From Emticicia sp. CRIBPO (GTDB lineage Bacteria; Bacteroidota; Bacteroidia; Cytophagales; Spirosomataceae): DNA of 64,000 bases. Of this stretch, positions 9,267 through 16,224 are shown piece by piece. Each line of letters begins with the position of its first letter. Positions within the stretch are counted from its first letter, which is position 1. The position numbers and the translations under genes were made by a program. The notes beneath the pieces were generated by a model. It was given only the letters and a program-made list of their open reading frames with translations. It was not told the origin of the DNA and ran no database searches. The stretch lies in the NCBI RefSeq assembly GCF_009905725.1, contig NZ_JAAAKV010000006.1:1-64000 (forward strand), read 5' to 3'.

Positions 9267-11528
9267 ATGCATAACAATACAAGAAAAATATTATTCATAA
9301 CTTCAGGAGACCAAACCGGTGCCAACACCGCCCTTATAAAAATTGCCGAAGCACTGCATAATCAGGAACACCGGGTTGCCGTTTTGGTGCGAAACAAAAG
9401 TGAGTACAATCCCATAGTAACTCAACTGCCGGCCCGGAACGGGTATGCTTCGGAGCTTGGTTTCCTGATAAATAAAAACGGTTCAAAAACAAGACTTAAC
9501 AGAGACCCCAAATACCTTTTCAATACAATAAATGAAGAAAACTCTTACCAGGATACTACCGTTATACTTAAGCACCTTTCATTTATACCCGAGATTATCT
9601 TTGTAGGCATCACTTTCGATTTTCTTACCTCGACTGATATTCTAAAACTTTCAGAAGCGACATTAGCCACCGTTTATAACATGGCTGTTGACATGAATCA
9701 CTTTACAGGGGGGTGTCATTTTGCATGGGACTGTACAGGGTACATAAAGGGATGTAACAGCGTTGACTGCCCTGCAGTATTGGATCCAGAATACAAAGAG
9801 TTGGTTTCGAGAAATTTCTCTATAAAAAAAGAAAATGCACAGAAAGGAAACTTCAAGATTCTGGCAGGAACAAAATGGACGGCAACTCAGGCACAGGATT
9901 CATTGATTTATAAAAATCAGCAACCCATTTTCAATATTCCCGGAATCATTGAAACCGGGATTTTCAACCCGGGAAAAAGGAAAATTGCCAAGGAAGTATT
10001 TGGGCTTTCAGACGACAAATTCTATATTCTGGCAGGAGCAGAAAACACCCTTGACCCCCGCAAAGGGTACATCTATTTCGTAAAAAGCCTCCATGCTTTC
10101 TGGGAGAAATTATCACAGTCGGAGCGGGAAAAGGTAGAGGTTTTGTCGTTAACCCGTATAATAGACGAAGAATCGCACAAAGAAATCAGGTTCAAAAAAA
10201 CATTTATTCCATATATCAAAGATGACCGCCTCCTGGCATTGATGTATCAGGCAGCCGACGCCTATGTAAACAGCTCACTGGAAGATTCCGGTCCGGCCAT
10301 GCTGATAGAAGCCATGGCTTGCGGGGTACCCGTGGCATCTTTTAATATGGGGGCAGCACAAGACTATATAACCAATGAACAAACCGGTTATATCGTCGAA
10401 AATAAAAATCACGAAGCACTTGCCGTTTCATTGTTGAGGATATTCCGGGCCACATCTGACGAACGCTTAGTCATGGGAGAAAAAGCATTTGCCGCCATTT
10501 CAGAGAAAGGGTCTATGAATCAAGCTATGAAAACCATGGATCAGCTGTTTAAGCATGAACAGCAAGATTTTTTTTCTCAATGCAGGTCGATATCTGTGGC
10601 GTTATGCACACATAATGGAGAAAAACATATAAAAGAACAATTGGAAAGTATCCTGAACCAAAACCTGGTAGCCGATGAAATAGTTATATGTGATGATGCC
10701 TCTACTGACCAGACCTGGAATATTCTCGAATCGTACAGAACCAGATATCCGCAGGTTTTCAGGATTTACAAGAATAAAAAGCAACTCGGAATTGTAAAAA
10801 ACTTTGAGAAGGCAATAAACCTTTGCTCCCGGGAAATCATTTTTTTATGCGATCAGGACGATGTCTGGTTCCCTCATAAAACCGAAACGGTAATCCGCGT
10901 TTTTAACAGGTTTCCCCATATTGAAGCTGTATCTCATAACCTGCAGATATGTAAGGAAGATAATGAATTGACAGAATACTCCATCTGGGATACCATGGGC
11001 TTCGGTTTTTTCCAACAACAGAAGTACCCCGATAAAGACTATTTTTCTCATACTTTGTTCTTTGGCAATATGGTTACCGGGGCTGCACTCTGCATAAAAA
11101 AACCAAGAGAACCGCTTATTTTTCGTGAGGGCTACCCAAAGGTTATCCATGACTACCAATTGGGGATTGAGTACCTGTCAAAAAAAACCATGCACTTTCA
11201 TCATGAAAACCTGGGACTATACCGTCAGCACGAGGAGCAACAAATAGGGCCGGTATTAGATAAAATTGACCAACATGAAAAATCCATTAACATATATTAT
11301 GCCGCTAATATTCCGATACTGAATCTGATTCATATAGCCCGACGGGAATATAGTGAAGATATCTTCCGGTACATAAAGCATACCAACGATCAGTATCTGA
11401 TACGTTTAGCAAAACAAGCAAAAATAAACCAACTGAAAAATTGCTTCCGGTTAAAAATCTGGACGGATGTGATTAAACTTATACTTCGCAAACTCACTGA
11501 AAAACTTCTTTCCTTTTTGAAAGGATAG
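9267..11528 (+). CDS. Bifunctional GT4-GT2 glycosyltransferase fusion
   Basis: 753 aa with two catalytic domains. Residues 1-430 form a GT-B family 4 enzyme. It has an insertion with the Cys/His motif HFTGGCHFAWDC (145-156) and CNSVDCP (163-169), typical of a GT4 subgroup, and the nucleotide-sugar E-x7-E region SLEDSGPAMLIEAMACGVPV (337-356). Residues 440-753 form a GT2 enzyme with SVALCTHNGEKHIKEQL, ICDDASTDQT and CDQDDVWF (528-535), closely resembling the GT2 at 6681. Two transferases in one chain imply sequential addition of two sugars. It is the last gene of the cassette; an array of promoter-terminator modules on the other strand follows. No membrane segment, so cytosolic. Confidence 0.87.
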   Translation: MHNNTRKILFITSGDQTGANTALIKIAEALHNQEHRVAVLVRNKSEYNPIVTQLPARNGYASELGFLINKNGSKTRLNRDPKYLFNTINEENSYQDTTVILKHLSFIPEIIFVGITFDFLTSTDILKLSEATLATVYNMAVDMNHFTGGCHFAWDCTGYIKGCNSVDCPAVLDPEYKELVSRNFSIKKENAQKGNFKILAGTKWTATQAQDSLIYKNQQPIFNIPGIIETGIFNPGKRKIAKEVFGLSDDKFYILAGAENTLDPRKGYIYFVKSLHAFWEKLSQSEREKVEVLSLTRIIDEESHKEIRFKKTFIPYIKDDRLLALMYQAADAYVNSSLEDSGPAMLIEAMACGVPVASFNMGAAQDYITNEQTGYIVENKNHEALAVSLLRIFRATSDERLVMGEKAFAAISEKGSMNQAMKTMDQLFKHEQQDFFSQCRSISVALCTHNGEKHIKEQLESILNQNLVADEIVICDDASTDQTWNILESYRTRYPQVFRIYKNKKQLGIVKNFEKAINLCSREIIFLCDQDDVWFPHKTETVIRVFNRFPHIEAVSHNLQICKEDNELTEYSIWDTMGFGFFQQQKYPDKDYFSHTLFFGNMVTGAALCIKKPREPLIFREGYPKVIHDYQLGIEYLSKKTMHFHHENLGLYRQHEEQQIGPVLDKIDQHEKSINIYYAANIPILNLIHIARREYSEDIFRYIKHTNDQYLIRLAKQAKINQLKNCFRLKIWTDVIKLILRKLTEKLLSFLKG

Positions 11529-11657
11529 CGGAGTCCAGAAATGGAACAAAATAGGAGAAATTTAAAACCAGCCTGAGATATATAATCCATTAAACAGGAA
11601 CTCAGAGCTGATAAGGAAAACCTCCAAAAACCGCTGCAACATCCTTATAAATTAAAA

Positions 11658-11687
11658 AAAGCCGGATAAACATCGTCGCCCGGCTTT
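11658..11687 (-). terminator. Hairpin B with T7 tail
   Basis: An 8-bp stem AAAGCCGG / CCGGCTTT, followed on the minus strand by TTTTTTTAAT, a strong intrinsic terminator. It lies 48 bases downstream of box B. Confidence 0.65.
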
Positions 11688-11734
11688 AGTAACGTGTTTA
11701 AAGTCATAACAACTTAAATTTTATCACTACTCAT

Positions 11735-11766
11735 CATTTAGACTGCGTTAACGAAAAATAGTCACA
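11735..11766 (-). promoter_or_regulatory. Orphan promoter-like box B (TGTGACT-N16-GTCTAAATG)
   Basis: Minus strand TGTGACT (11766-11760), 16 bases, GTCTAAATG (11743-11735). A terminator follows within 48 bases instead of a gene. Confidence 0.55.
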
Positions 11767-12023
11767 CCTGCTACTAAATTATTGCTTTACTATACTGAAA
11801 AGCCAGCCAATACAGGGCTGGAAAACCTGGGAAATCGGTGATAAAGAAATCCGGGTGAAATGTCTACCCGGATTTGGTCATATTTCCCGCTAAACTCAAA
11901 CTTGCAACACAAATCAAAGTTTCGGCTTTATATTGGTTCAAATTCACTGTCTACTTTTAAAATACCATCTTCTGGCTTGAATAATTAAAATTTATACAAA
12001 AAAACTATATCCAATTGCTGAAG

Positions 12024-12050
12024 AAAGCCGGATGAAAACCCTCCGGCTTT
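12024..12050 (-). terminator. Hairpin C
   Basis: A perfect 9-bp stem AAAGCCGGA / TCCGGCTTT, followed by CTTCAGC on the minus strand. It lies 46 bases downstream of box C and is the near-copy of the module B hairpin. Confidence 0.55.
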
Positions 12051-12095
12051 AGTAAACTCTTTAAATTCATACAACTTAATTTTATCACTACTCAG

Positions 12096-12127
12096 TATTT
12101 AGACTATGTCAGAGAAAAATGGTCACA
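12096..12127 (-). promoter_or_regulatory. Orphan promoter-like box C (TGTGACC-N16-GTCTAAATA)
   Basis: Minus strand TGTGACC (12127-12121), 16 bases, GTCTAAATA (12104-12096), the exact consensus in both halves. The sequence after it is about 75-80% identical to that after box B. Confidence 0.55.
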
Positions 12128-12187
12128 CCAACCCCTGAAGAAACATCCATTCATACAAGACTTTATAGGCCGCATTGTCAGATAAAA

Positions 12188-12215
12188 AAAGCCGGACGAA
12201 AACCCATCCGGCTTT
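12188..12215 (-). terminator. Hairpin D with T7 tail
   Basis: A perfect 9-bp stem AAAGCCGGA / TCCGGCTTT with TTTTTTTATC after it on the minus strand. It has no box of its own directly upstream. Confidence 0.65.
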
Positions 12216-12283
12216 AGTAGCGGCTAAATCTACACAACTAATAAACCCTTTCAACGAAGGTTAATGTAATTCCAGGATTAAAG

Positions 12284-12313
12284 AAAGCCGGATAGAGATC
12301 CTCATACGGCTTT
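12284..12313 (-). terminator. Hairpin E
   Basis: A 10-bp stem with one mismatch (AAAGCCGGAT / ATACGGCTTT), followed by CTTTAATCC on the minus strand, 36 bases downstream of box E. Confidence 0.5.
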
Positions 12314-12348
12314 TGTAAACATGAACAAAATCTATTTTCTGTCACTTT

Positions 12349-12380
12349 TATTTAGACGGGAAATCGTAAAAACAGTCACA
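12349..12380 (-). promoter_or_regulatory. Orphan promoter-like box E (TGTGACT-N16-GTCTAAATA)
   Basis: Minus strand TGTGACT (12380-12374), 16 bases, GTCTAAATA (12357-12349). It lies downstream of the terminator of the 12536-14182 gene, so it is not that gene's promoter. Confidence 0.55.
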
Positions 12381-12445
12381 TCATTTGTATCAATAAGATA
12401 GGGCTTTTTATCGGTTACATTTAAACAGCCGGTAAGGCTCAGACA

Positions 12446-12477
12446 AAAAAAGAGGGCGTCTTTATCAGACGCCCCCA
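12446..12477 (-). terminator. Intrinsic terminator of the 12536-14182 gene
   Basis: The GGGGGCGTCTGATAAAGACG stem-loop (arms GGGCGTCT / AGACGCCC) followed by a run of seven T residues on the minus strand, 60 bases after the stop codon. Confidence 0.8.
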
Positions 12478-12535
12478 TTCATATTAACAGGGCGGCTTGG
12501 ACTCATTTAAAGTATGATCTTAATCTCAGTGCTTT

Positions 12536-14182
12536 TTACTGCATCAACAGCCTTTTTACCACTACTTTATTGTTCTTGTCTCTTACCGTCAGATAGTATT
12601 GACCCATCGTCATATTGGGTACATGTAACTCATACTGGTTGGTATCTGTTTTCAGGGTTTGAATACCTGCCCTTACGCCCAGCACGGTTCTCAGTTCGAA
12701 CACCGGTTCGTCCATATTGGTCGTCAGGTTGATCACTCCACCGGTCGATGGATTTTCAACCACCAGGTAGCTGCCATCTTTTTCATAATATACAGAGATC
12801 ATCTTAGAAACGGCCGATGATCCGTCAAGGTCAACCATTTCCAGCTGGTAATAGTTATCTCCTTCGGCCACTTCAGCATCCGTGAAGCTGTATTGTCCGT
12901 TGCTGCTTCCTCCGCTTACTTTGCCAATGGCTTCAAAGTCTTTGGCATTAAGGCTTTTCTTTACTTCAAAGTGGCTGAAGTCCGTTTCTTCGGCCGTTTT
13001 CCAGGTCAGATTTACTTTATCTCCGTCTACTTTCCCTTCAAAACTGACCAGTTTTACAGGAAGTACCGCACAACTGTAGTTGTAAGTGACCGTGGCGGTG
13101 GCGTATCCTTTTGTGGCGATCTTGAATTTTACATTGCCCCCGAAAGCTGTAAAACTATTATCTGCGATCACATCAGCAGTCAGACCGACATCCCCTGATC
13201 CGCTAAACATAGCTAGGTCGGATGCGGAAGTATAAGAAGAACTACTTGAATTTGACCCTTGGCCAAGATAGTGTATCATATCATCATCAGTAGATGCCAG
13301 ACCCGTCACGTTGGTAACCCAGGCTGAGCTCAAGGTAGGGTCAGCAAATATATTCTGCATATAATCTGCCAATCCTAATGATTCTGAAGTAGTCATTGTA
13401 AATAATGTTCCTCCACCCTCGGGTGTATCGCCGGGCCAGGTGGAGCCGTTAGTACCTGCCGGAACAAGGACGCTGTGCCCGATGGATATCAATCCGGAAT
13501 TCAGAACCGGATCATTATAAGTCTGAAGCGTTGTTCCGCCTAACTTAACGGTAGCCTCTCCGTTCAGAATTTCCTCGGCAAACTGGCTGCCGGTGTTACT
13601 TGAGTTTTCAGCAACAAACGCTGTAGCCAGAGTGTAAGAAGTTCCCAGACCGACACTCGTCAAGGTCCTTGTACCACCATTGGTATCAAACTTCGGAATA
13701 AACAGCGGAACATTTCTAAGATTGGTATGCAGAAACGGCGACCTGTAGGTATAGCTCACGCTGCCTGGCGAACAGGGTGCGGCAGCTGAAGAACAGGTGC
13801 CAGGATCAGAAAGTGTAACGGTACCCGTACAACCTCCGCTGCTGGTGATAGTCAATGTGACACTACCGTGACCGGCGGTGCCTGTCGGGGTTCTGAAAGG
13901 GCTCTCATAGCCGAAATACAATCCGGAAGCCGAAGAGCCATCACTGAGGGTTATGGTAATCGGGCTGCCCCCTTGTGTGGCAGATACGCTGTAGTTGTGA
14001 TTCAGATCTCCTTTAGAGACATCGCCGTCCAGCAGAAAAGTAATGTAGTCATCACCGGCATTCGCCACCGTGCCGTTATCATGACAGGAAACACTGCTCA
14101 GCAAAGGGGTAAGTGTGGGGCACTGGGCCTGGGTTTGGAACCAACATGCAGTCCCAAAGATAAGTACGTACAATTTTTTCAT
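12536..14182 (-). CDS. Secreted choice-of-anchor-E-like protein with T9SS type A sorting tail
   Basis: 548 aa. A Sec signal peptide (MKKLYVLIFGTACWFQTQAQ, cleavage near residue 19) is followed by a Thr/Ser/Gly-rich beta region with a Cys-containing head. A middle domain (about 130-370) matches the choice-of-anchor E pattern (SVSYTYRSPFLHTNLRNVPL, then FIPKFD). Then come VLPVKLVSFEGKVDGDKVNL and a fibronectin-like FSHFEVKKSLNAKDFEAIG module commonly placed before Bacteroidota sorting tails, and a C-terminal T9SS type A domain (about 475-548, ending VVVKRLLMQ). It should be exported by Sec, then by T9SS, and fixed on or released from the surface. Box F lies 61 bases upstream and a strong terminator follows, so it is monocistronic. 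The ligand is unknown. Confidence 0.88.
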   Translation of the reverse strand: MKKLYVLIFGTACWFQTQAQCPTLTPLLSSVSCHDNGTVANAGDDYITFLLDGDVSKGDLNHNYSVSATQGGSPITITLSDGSSASGLYFGYESPFRTPTGTAGHGSVTLTITSSGGCTGTVTLSDPGTCSSAAAPCSPGSVSYTYRSPFLHTNLRNVPLFIPKFDTNGGTRTLTSVGLGTSYTLATAFVAENSSNTGSQFAEEILNGEATVKLGGTTLQTYNDPVLNSGLISIGHSVLVPAGTNGSTWPGDTPEGGGTLFTMTTSESLGLADYMQNIFADPTLSSAWVTNVTGLASTDDDMIHYLGQGSNSSSSSYTSASDLAMFSGSGDVGLTADVIADNSFTAFGGNVKFKIATKGYATATVTYNYSCAVLPVKLVSFEGKVDGDKVNLTWKTAEETDFSHFEVKKSLNAKDFEAIGKVSGGSSNGQYSFTDAEVAEGDNYYQLEMVDLDGSSAVSKMISVYYEKDGSYLVVENPSTGGVINLTTNMDEPVFELRTVLGVRAGIQTLKTDTNQYELHVPNMTMGQYYLTVRDKNNKVVVKRLLMQ

Positions 14183-14243
14183 TTTTTTAACTTTTACTTT
14201 TTAGTTTATTATCTACAGACCTCTTAAAGGACCTCTGTAAAGA

Positions 14244-14275
14244 TATTTAGACGGTATTGCAGGCCGCTGGTCACA
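14244..14275 (-). promoter_or_regulatory. Promoter-like box F (TGTGACC-N16-GTCTAAATA)
   Basis: Minus strand TGTGACC (14275-14269), 16 bases, GTCTAAATA (14252-14244), ending 61 bases before the ATG of the T9SS protein gene at 14182. This is the best evidence that the box is a working promoter element, since it fronts a clear gene at normal leader distance. Confidence 0.65.
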
Positions 14276-14282
14276 CATAGGC

Positions 14283-14760
14283 GTTACGGGTAAAAAGAGA
14301 GGCTGTTAAATGAGGCCCCTTAAAACACTGAAAATAAACACATTGAATAAATCATAAAAAAGTACAAATTTTTCACGTAAGAGATGTTACAGTTATTACC
14401 CGGGAGATGCTTCCGGGCTGGCATAAACGGACCGATCAAACGGAGTCAGAGGCCGTGTTTTCTGCAGACACGTAGGGTCGTGTATACCTTGCTAAAAGAG
14501 ACCGGATAGAAACACAGCCTGTCACATCTCTTCTGTAGATGTGTTCCGGTTAAAAAAACCGGCAGGCTATGGGTTTCTGATTTAAATGTTCAACCGGGAG
14601 CTGTGGATTCTCTCATCTGTGCTATAAGTTTTTTTAAGCTTTTTGTGGTAAAGAACCGGATGTCATTGTGACTATTTAAAAATCCTGCGTCAAATAGAAT
14701 ACCGGAATTTCTTCTGACATGCCGGAGTTGTTTAAATTTAAGATGGATAAAAAAAAAGTG
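14283..14760. other. Gene-free structured spacer
   Basis: No convincing gene. Between 14500 and 14580 the sequence is rich in nested complementarity: an AGAAACACAGCCTG arm matches a CAGGCTATGGGTTTCTG arm, an inner ACATC/GATGT pair, and CCGGTTAAAAAAACCGG. It may be a folded RNA leader or leftover repeat. A 79-codon minus-strand frame here lacks family features. Confidence 0.35.
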
Positions 14761-14798
14761 ATTCTCAGTGAACGCTGTTTGCTGAGAATTTTTCTTTG
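14761..14798 (+). terminator. Hairpin with T-tract upstream of the lactonase gene
   Basis: ATTCTCAG / CTGAGAAT arms with a 13-base loop and TTTTTCTTT behind on the plus strand, 20 bases before the lactonase start codon. A9 on the left side makes it partly bidirectional. It is either an attenuator in the lactonase leader or the end of an upstream plus-strand RNA. Confidence 0.6.
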
Positions 14799-14818
14799 AG
14801 GGCTTAGCAGTATATCCA

Positions 14819-16009
14819 ATGAAAAACAAAAGAGTCTGTTTATTTCCATATATATTTGAATTTAAATGTATTCATCCTAAAACATCTCCGGCATTCGTGA
14901 ATAGATATATACTGGCCTTACTACTCATGGGCTCTAAAGTTTTTGCCCAGCAGGAATATGTTTTCCTGGGATCTTATAACCACGACAAGGAGGCAGAAGG
15001 CATCTATGTCTATCGATTAGACGCTGTCAGCGGGAAACTCACCAAAGTCACTTCCGCTAAGATCCGGAATCCCTCCTATTTAACTGTTTCGCCCGATTCA
15101 AGATTTGTATATGCCTGTACCGACACCAAAACGCCCAATGCAGGAAGTGTAAGTGCGTTTGCATTTGACCCCGCAAAACACACCCTGACTTTTCTTAACA
15201 GCCAGAGAAGCGGAGGCGAAAACCCGGTCTACCTAAGCACAGACAAGGACAACAAATGGCTGATTAACGGAAATTACACAGAGGCAAGCTTTTCGGTTTA
15301 CCCGATCCTGGCAAACGGGAAAATTGATACTGTGGTACAGCACGAAACATTTACCGAAGGCAGTGTAAATCCCCTCAGGCAGGAAAAAGGGCATATCCAT
15401 GCAGCAGTCTTTTCACCCAAAGGCGAACAGGTCTTTTTTCCTGATTTAGGGGCAGACAAAATCAGGATGTACCCTTTTAACGGCTCTTCTGCATACCCTG
15501 TAACGACAGATAAGGCTGATTTTGTAAAAACGGAACCGGGAAGCGGCCCCAGGCACTTTACCTTCAGTCCGGACGGTAATTTCGCCTATTGTATCGAAGA
15601 GATGTCAGGCACCCTTTCTGCCTACGCTTATAAGGAAAACCATCTGACAGCCATACAAAGGATCGCTACACATCCTGCCAGCCTGCAAAGCGGCTTTGAA
15701 AGCTCCGATGTGCACATTTCGCCGGATGGAAAGTTTCTGTATGCCACCAACAGGGGAAAGGAAAACAACATTGCCATCTTTAAAATTGTTGAAAACGGCA
15801 CTTTAGAGCACATCGGGTACCAGTCAACGCACGGAAAACACCCGAGGACATTTGCCATCACAGAGTCAGGAAATTTCCTGATCGTCACCAACGTGCTTAC
15901 CCATAATGTGGTGGTTTTTAAAAGGAATAAAACCACGGGCCTGCTCAGAAAAGCAGGGAGAAAAGTGAAGGTAAAAAATGTCTCCTGTGTAAAAACCGGC
16001 AGTATCTGA
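14819..16009 (+). CDS. Exported lactonase-family beta-propeller protein (YbhE/Pgl fold)
   Basis: 396 aa of the 6-phosphogluconolactonase/lactonase beta-propeller family: EYVFLGSYNHDKEAEGIYVY opens blade 1, followed by repeated blades (SPDSRFVYACTD, SPKGEQVFFPDLGADKI, GSGPRHFTFSPDGNFAYCIE, SPDGKFLYATNRGKENNIA, HGKHPRTFAITESGNFLIVT). The conserved GPRH and HGKHPR arginine/histidine residues are present. A signal peptide ends KVFAQ|QE. The annotated ATG gives a 28-residue extension before the hydrophobic part; a GTG at about 14900 (VNRYILALLLMGSKVFAQ) is a plausible alternative start. Export makes a cytoplasmic pentose-phosphate role unlikely; hydrolysis of sugar lactones made by the envelope dehydrogenases is possible but inferred. 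Confidence 0.85.
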   Translation: MKNKRVCLFPYIFEFKCIHPKTSPAFVNRYILALLLMGSKVFAQQEYVFLGSYNHDKEAEGIYVYRLDAVSGKLTKVTSAKIRNPSYLTVSPDSRFVYACTDTKTPNAGSVSAFAFDPAKHTLTFLNSQRSGGENPVYLSTDKDNKWLINGNYTEASFSVYPILANGKIDTVVQHETFTEGSVNPLRQEKGHIHAAVFSPKGEQVFFPDLGADKIRMYPFNGSSAYPVTTDKADFVKTEPGSGPRHFTFSPDGNFAYCIEEMSGTLSAYAYKENHLTAIQRIATHPASLQSGFESSDVHISPDGKFLYATNRGKENNIAIFKIVENGTLEHIGYQSTHGKHPRTFAITESGNFLIVTNVLTHNVVVFKRNKTTGLLRKAGRKVKVKNVSCVKTGSI

Positions 16010-16098
16010 CAATTTCACAAATGCTGCTTTTCTTTCCTTAGCAGACGACTATCACCGGGCCTGCCCCCGCCAGGCCCCACTCTTTTTTCCTCCAATTT

Positions 16099-16130
16099 AG
16101 TGACCTTTTTGGACAGTGTACGTCTCAAAG
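16099..16130 (+). promoter_or_regulatory. Promoter-like box H (AGTGACC-N16-GTCTCAAAG)
   Basis: On the plus strand AGTGACC (16099-16105), 16 bases, GTCTCAAAG (16122-16130), 94 bases before the ATG of the T9SS protein at 16225. It deviates from consensus at the first base of the -35-like half and in the -10-like tail, but keeps the core and exact spacing. Confidence 0.5.
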
Positions 16131-16224
16131 ATATGGGTCTGAACTTCAAGCCTTCCGTTTACATAATAAGGTTCGGAATTATGACCCTGCCTCTTCAAGA
16201 ATTTTTACACTAAAAACAAAAAGT

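Larger units (their letters stand above)
11529..12445 (-). repeat. Array of promoter-box plus hairpin modules in gene-free DNA
   Basis: This 0.9-kb stretch holds no credible gene. Reading down the minus strand it contains box E then hairpin E, hairpin D, box C then hairpin C, an unrelated-sequence hairpin X (11847-11875, AAATCCGGGT / ACCCGGATTT), and box B then hairpin B. Modules B and C are near-duplicates over about 80 bases (shared TGAGTAGTGATAAAATT and TACTAAAGCCGG). The same module occurs at 4425-4546. Each could make a terminated RNA of about 65-85 nt; alternatively they are scars left by loss of neighbouring gene copies. Confidence 0.6.

Noticed and set aside
4092-14275. The TGTGAC halves as CRP-type sites
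   Set aside because: CRP sites are TGTGA-N6-TCACA palindromes; here the second half is GTCTAAATA at a fixed 16 bases, not an inverted copy.
14590-14829. Minus-strand 79-codon frame upstream of the lactonase gene
   Set aside because: It overlaps the lactonase start and a hairpin, has no recognisable domain and no box-type promoter.
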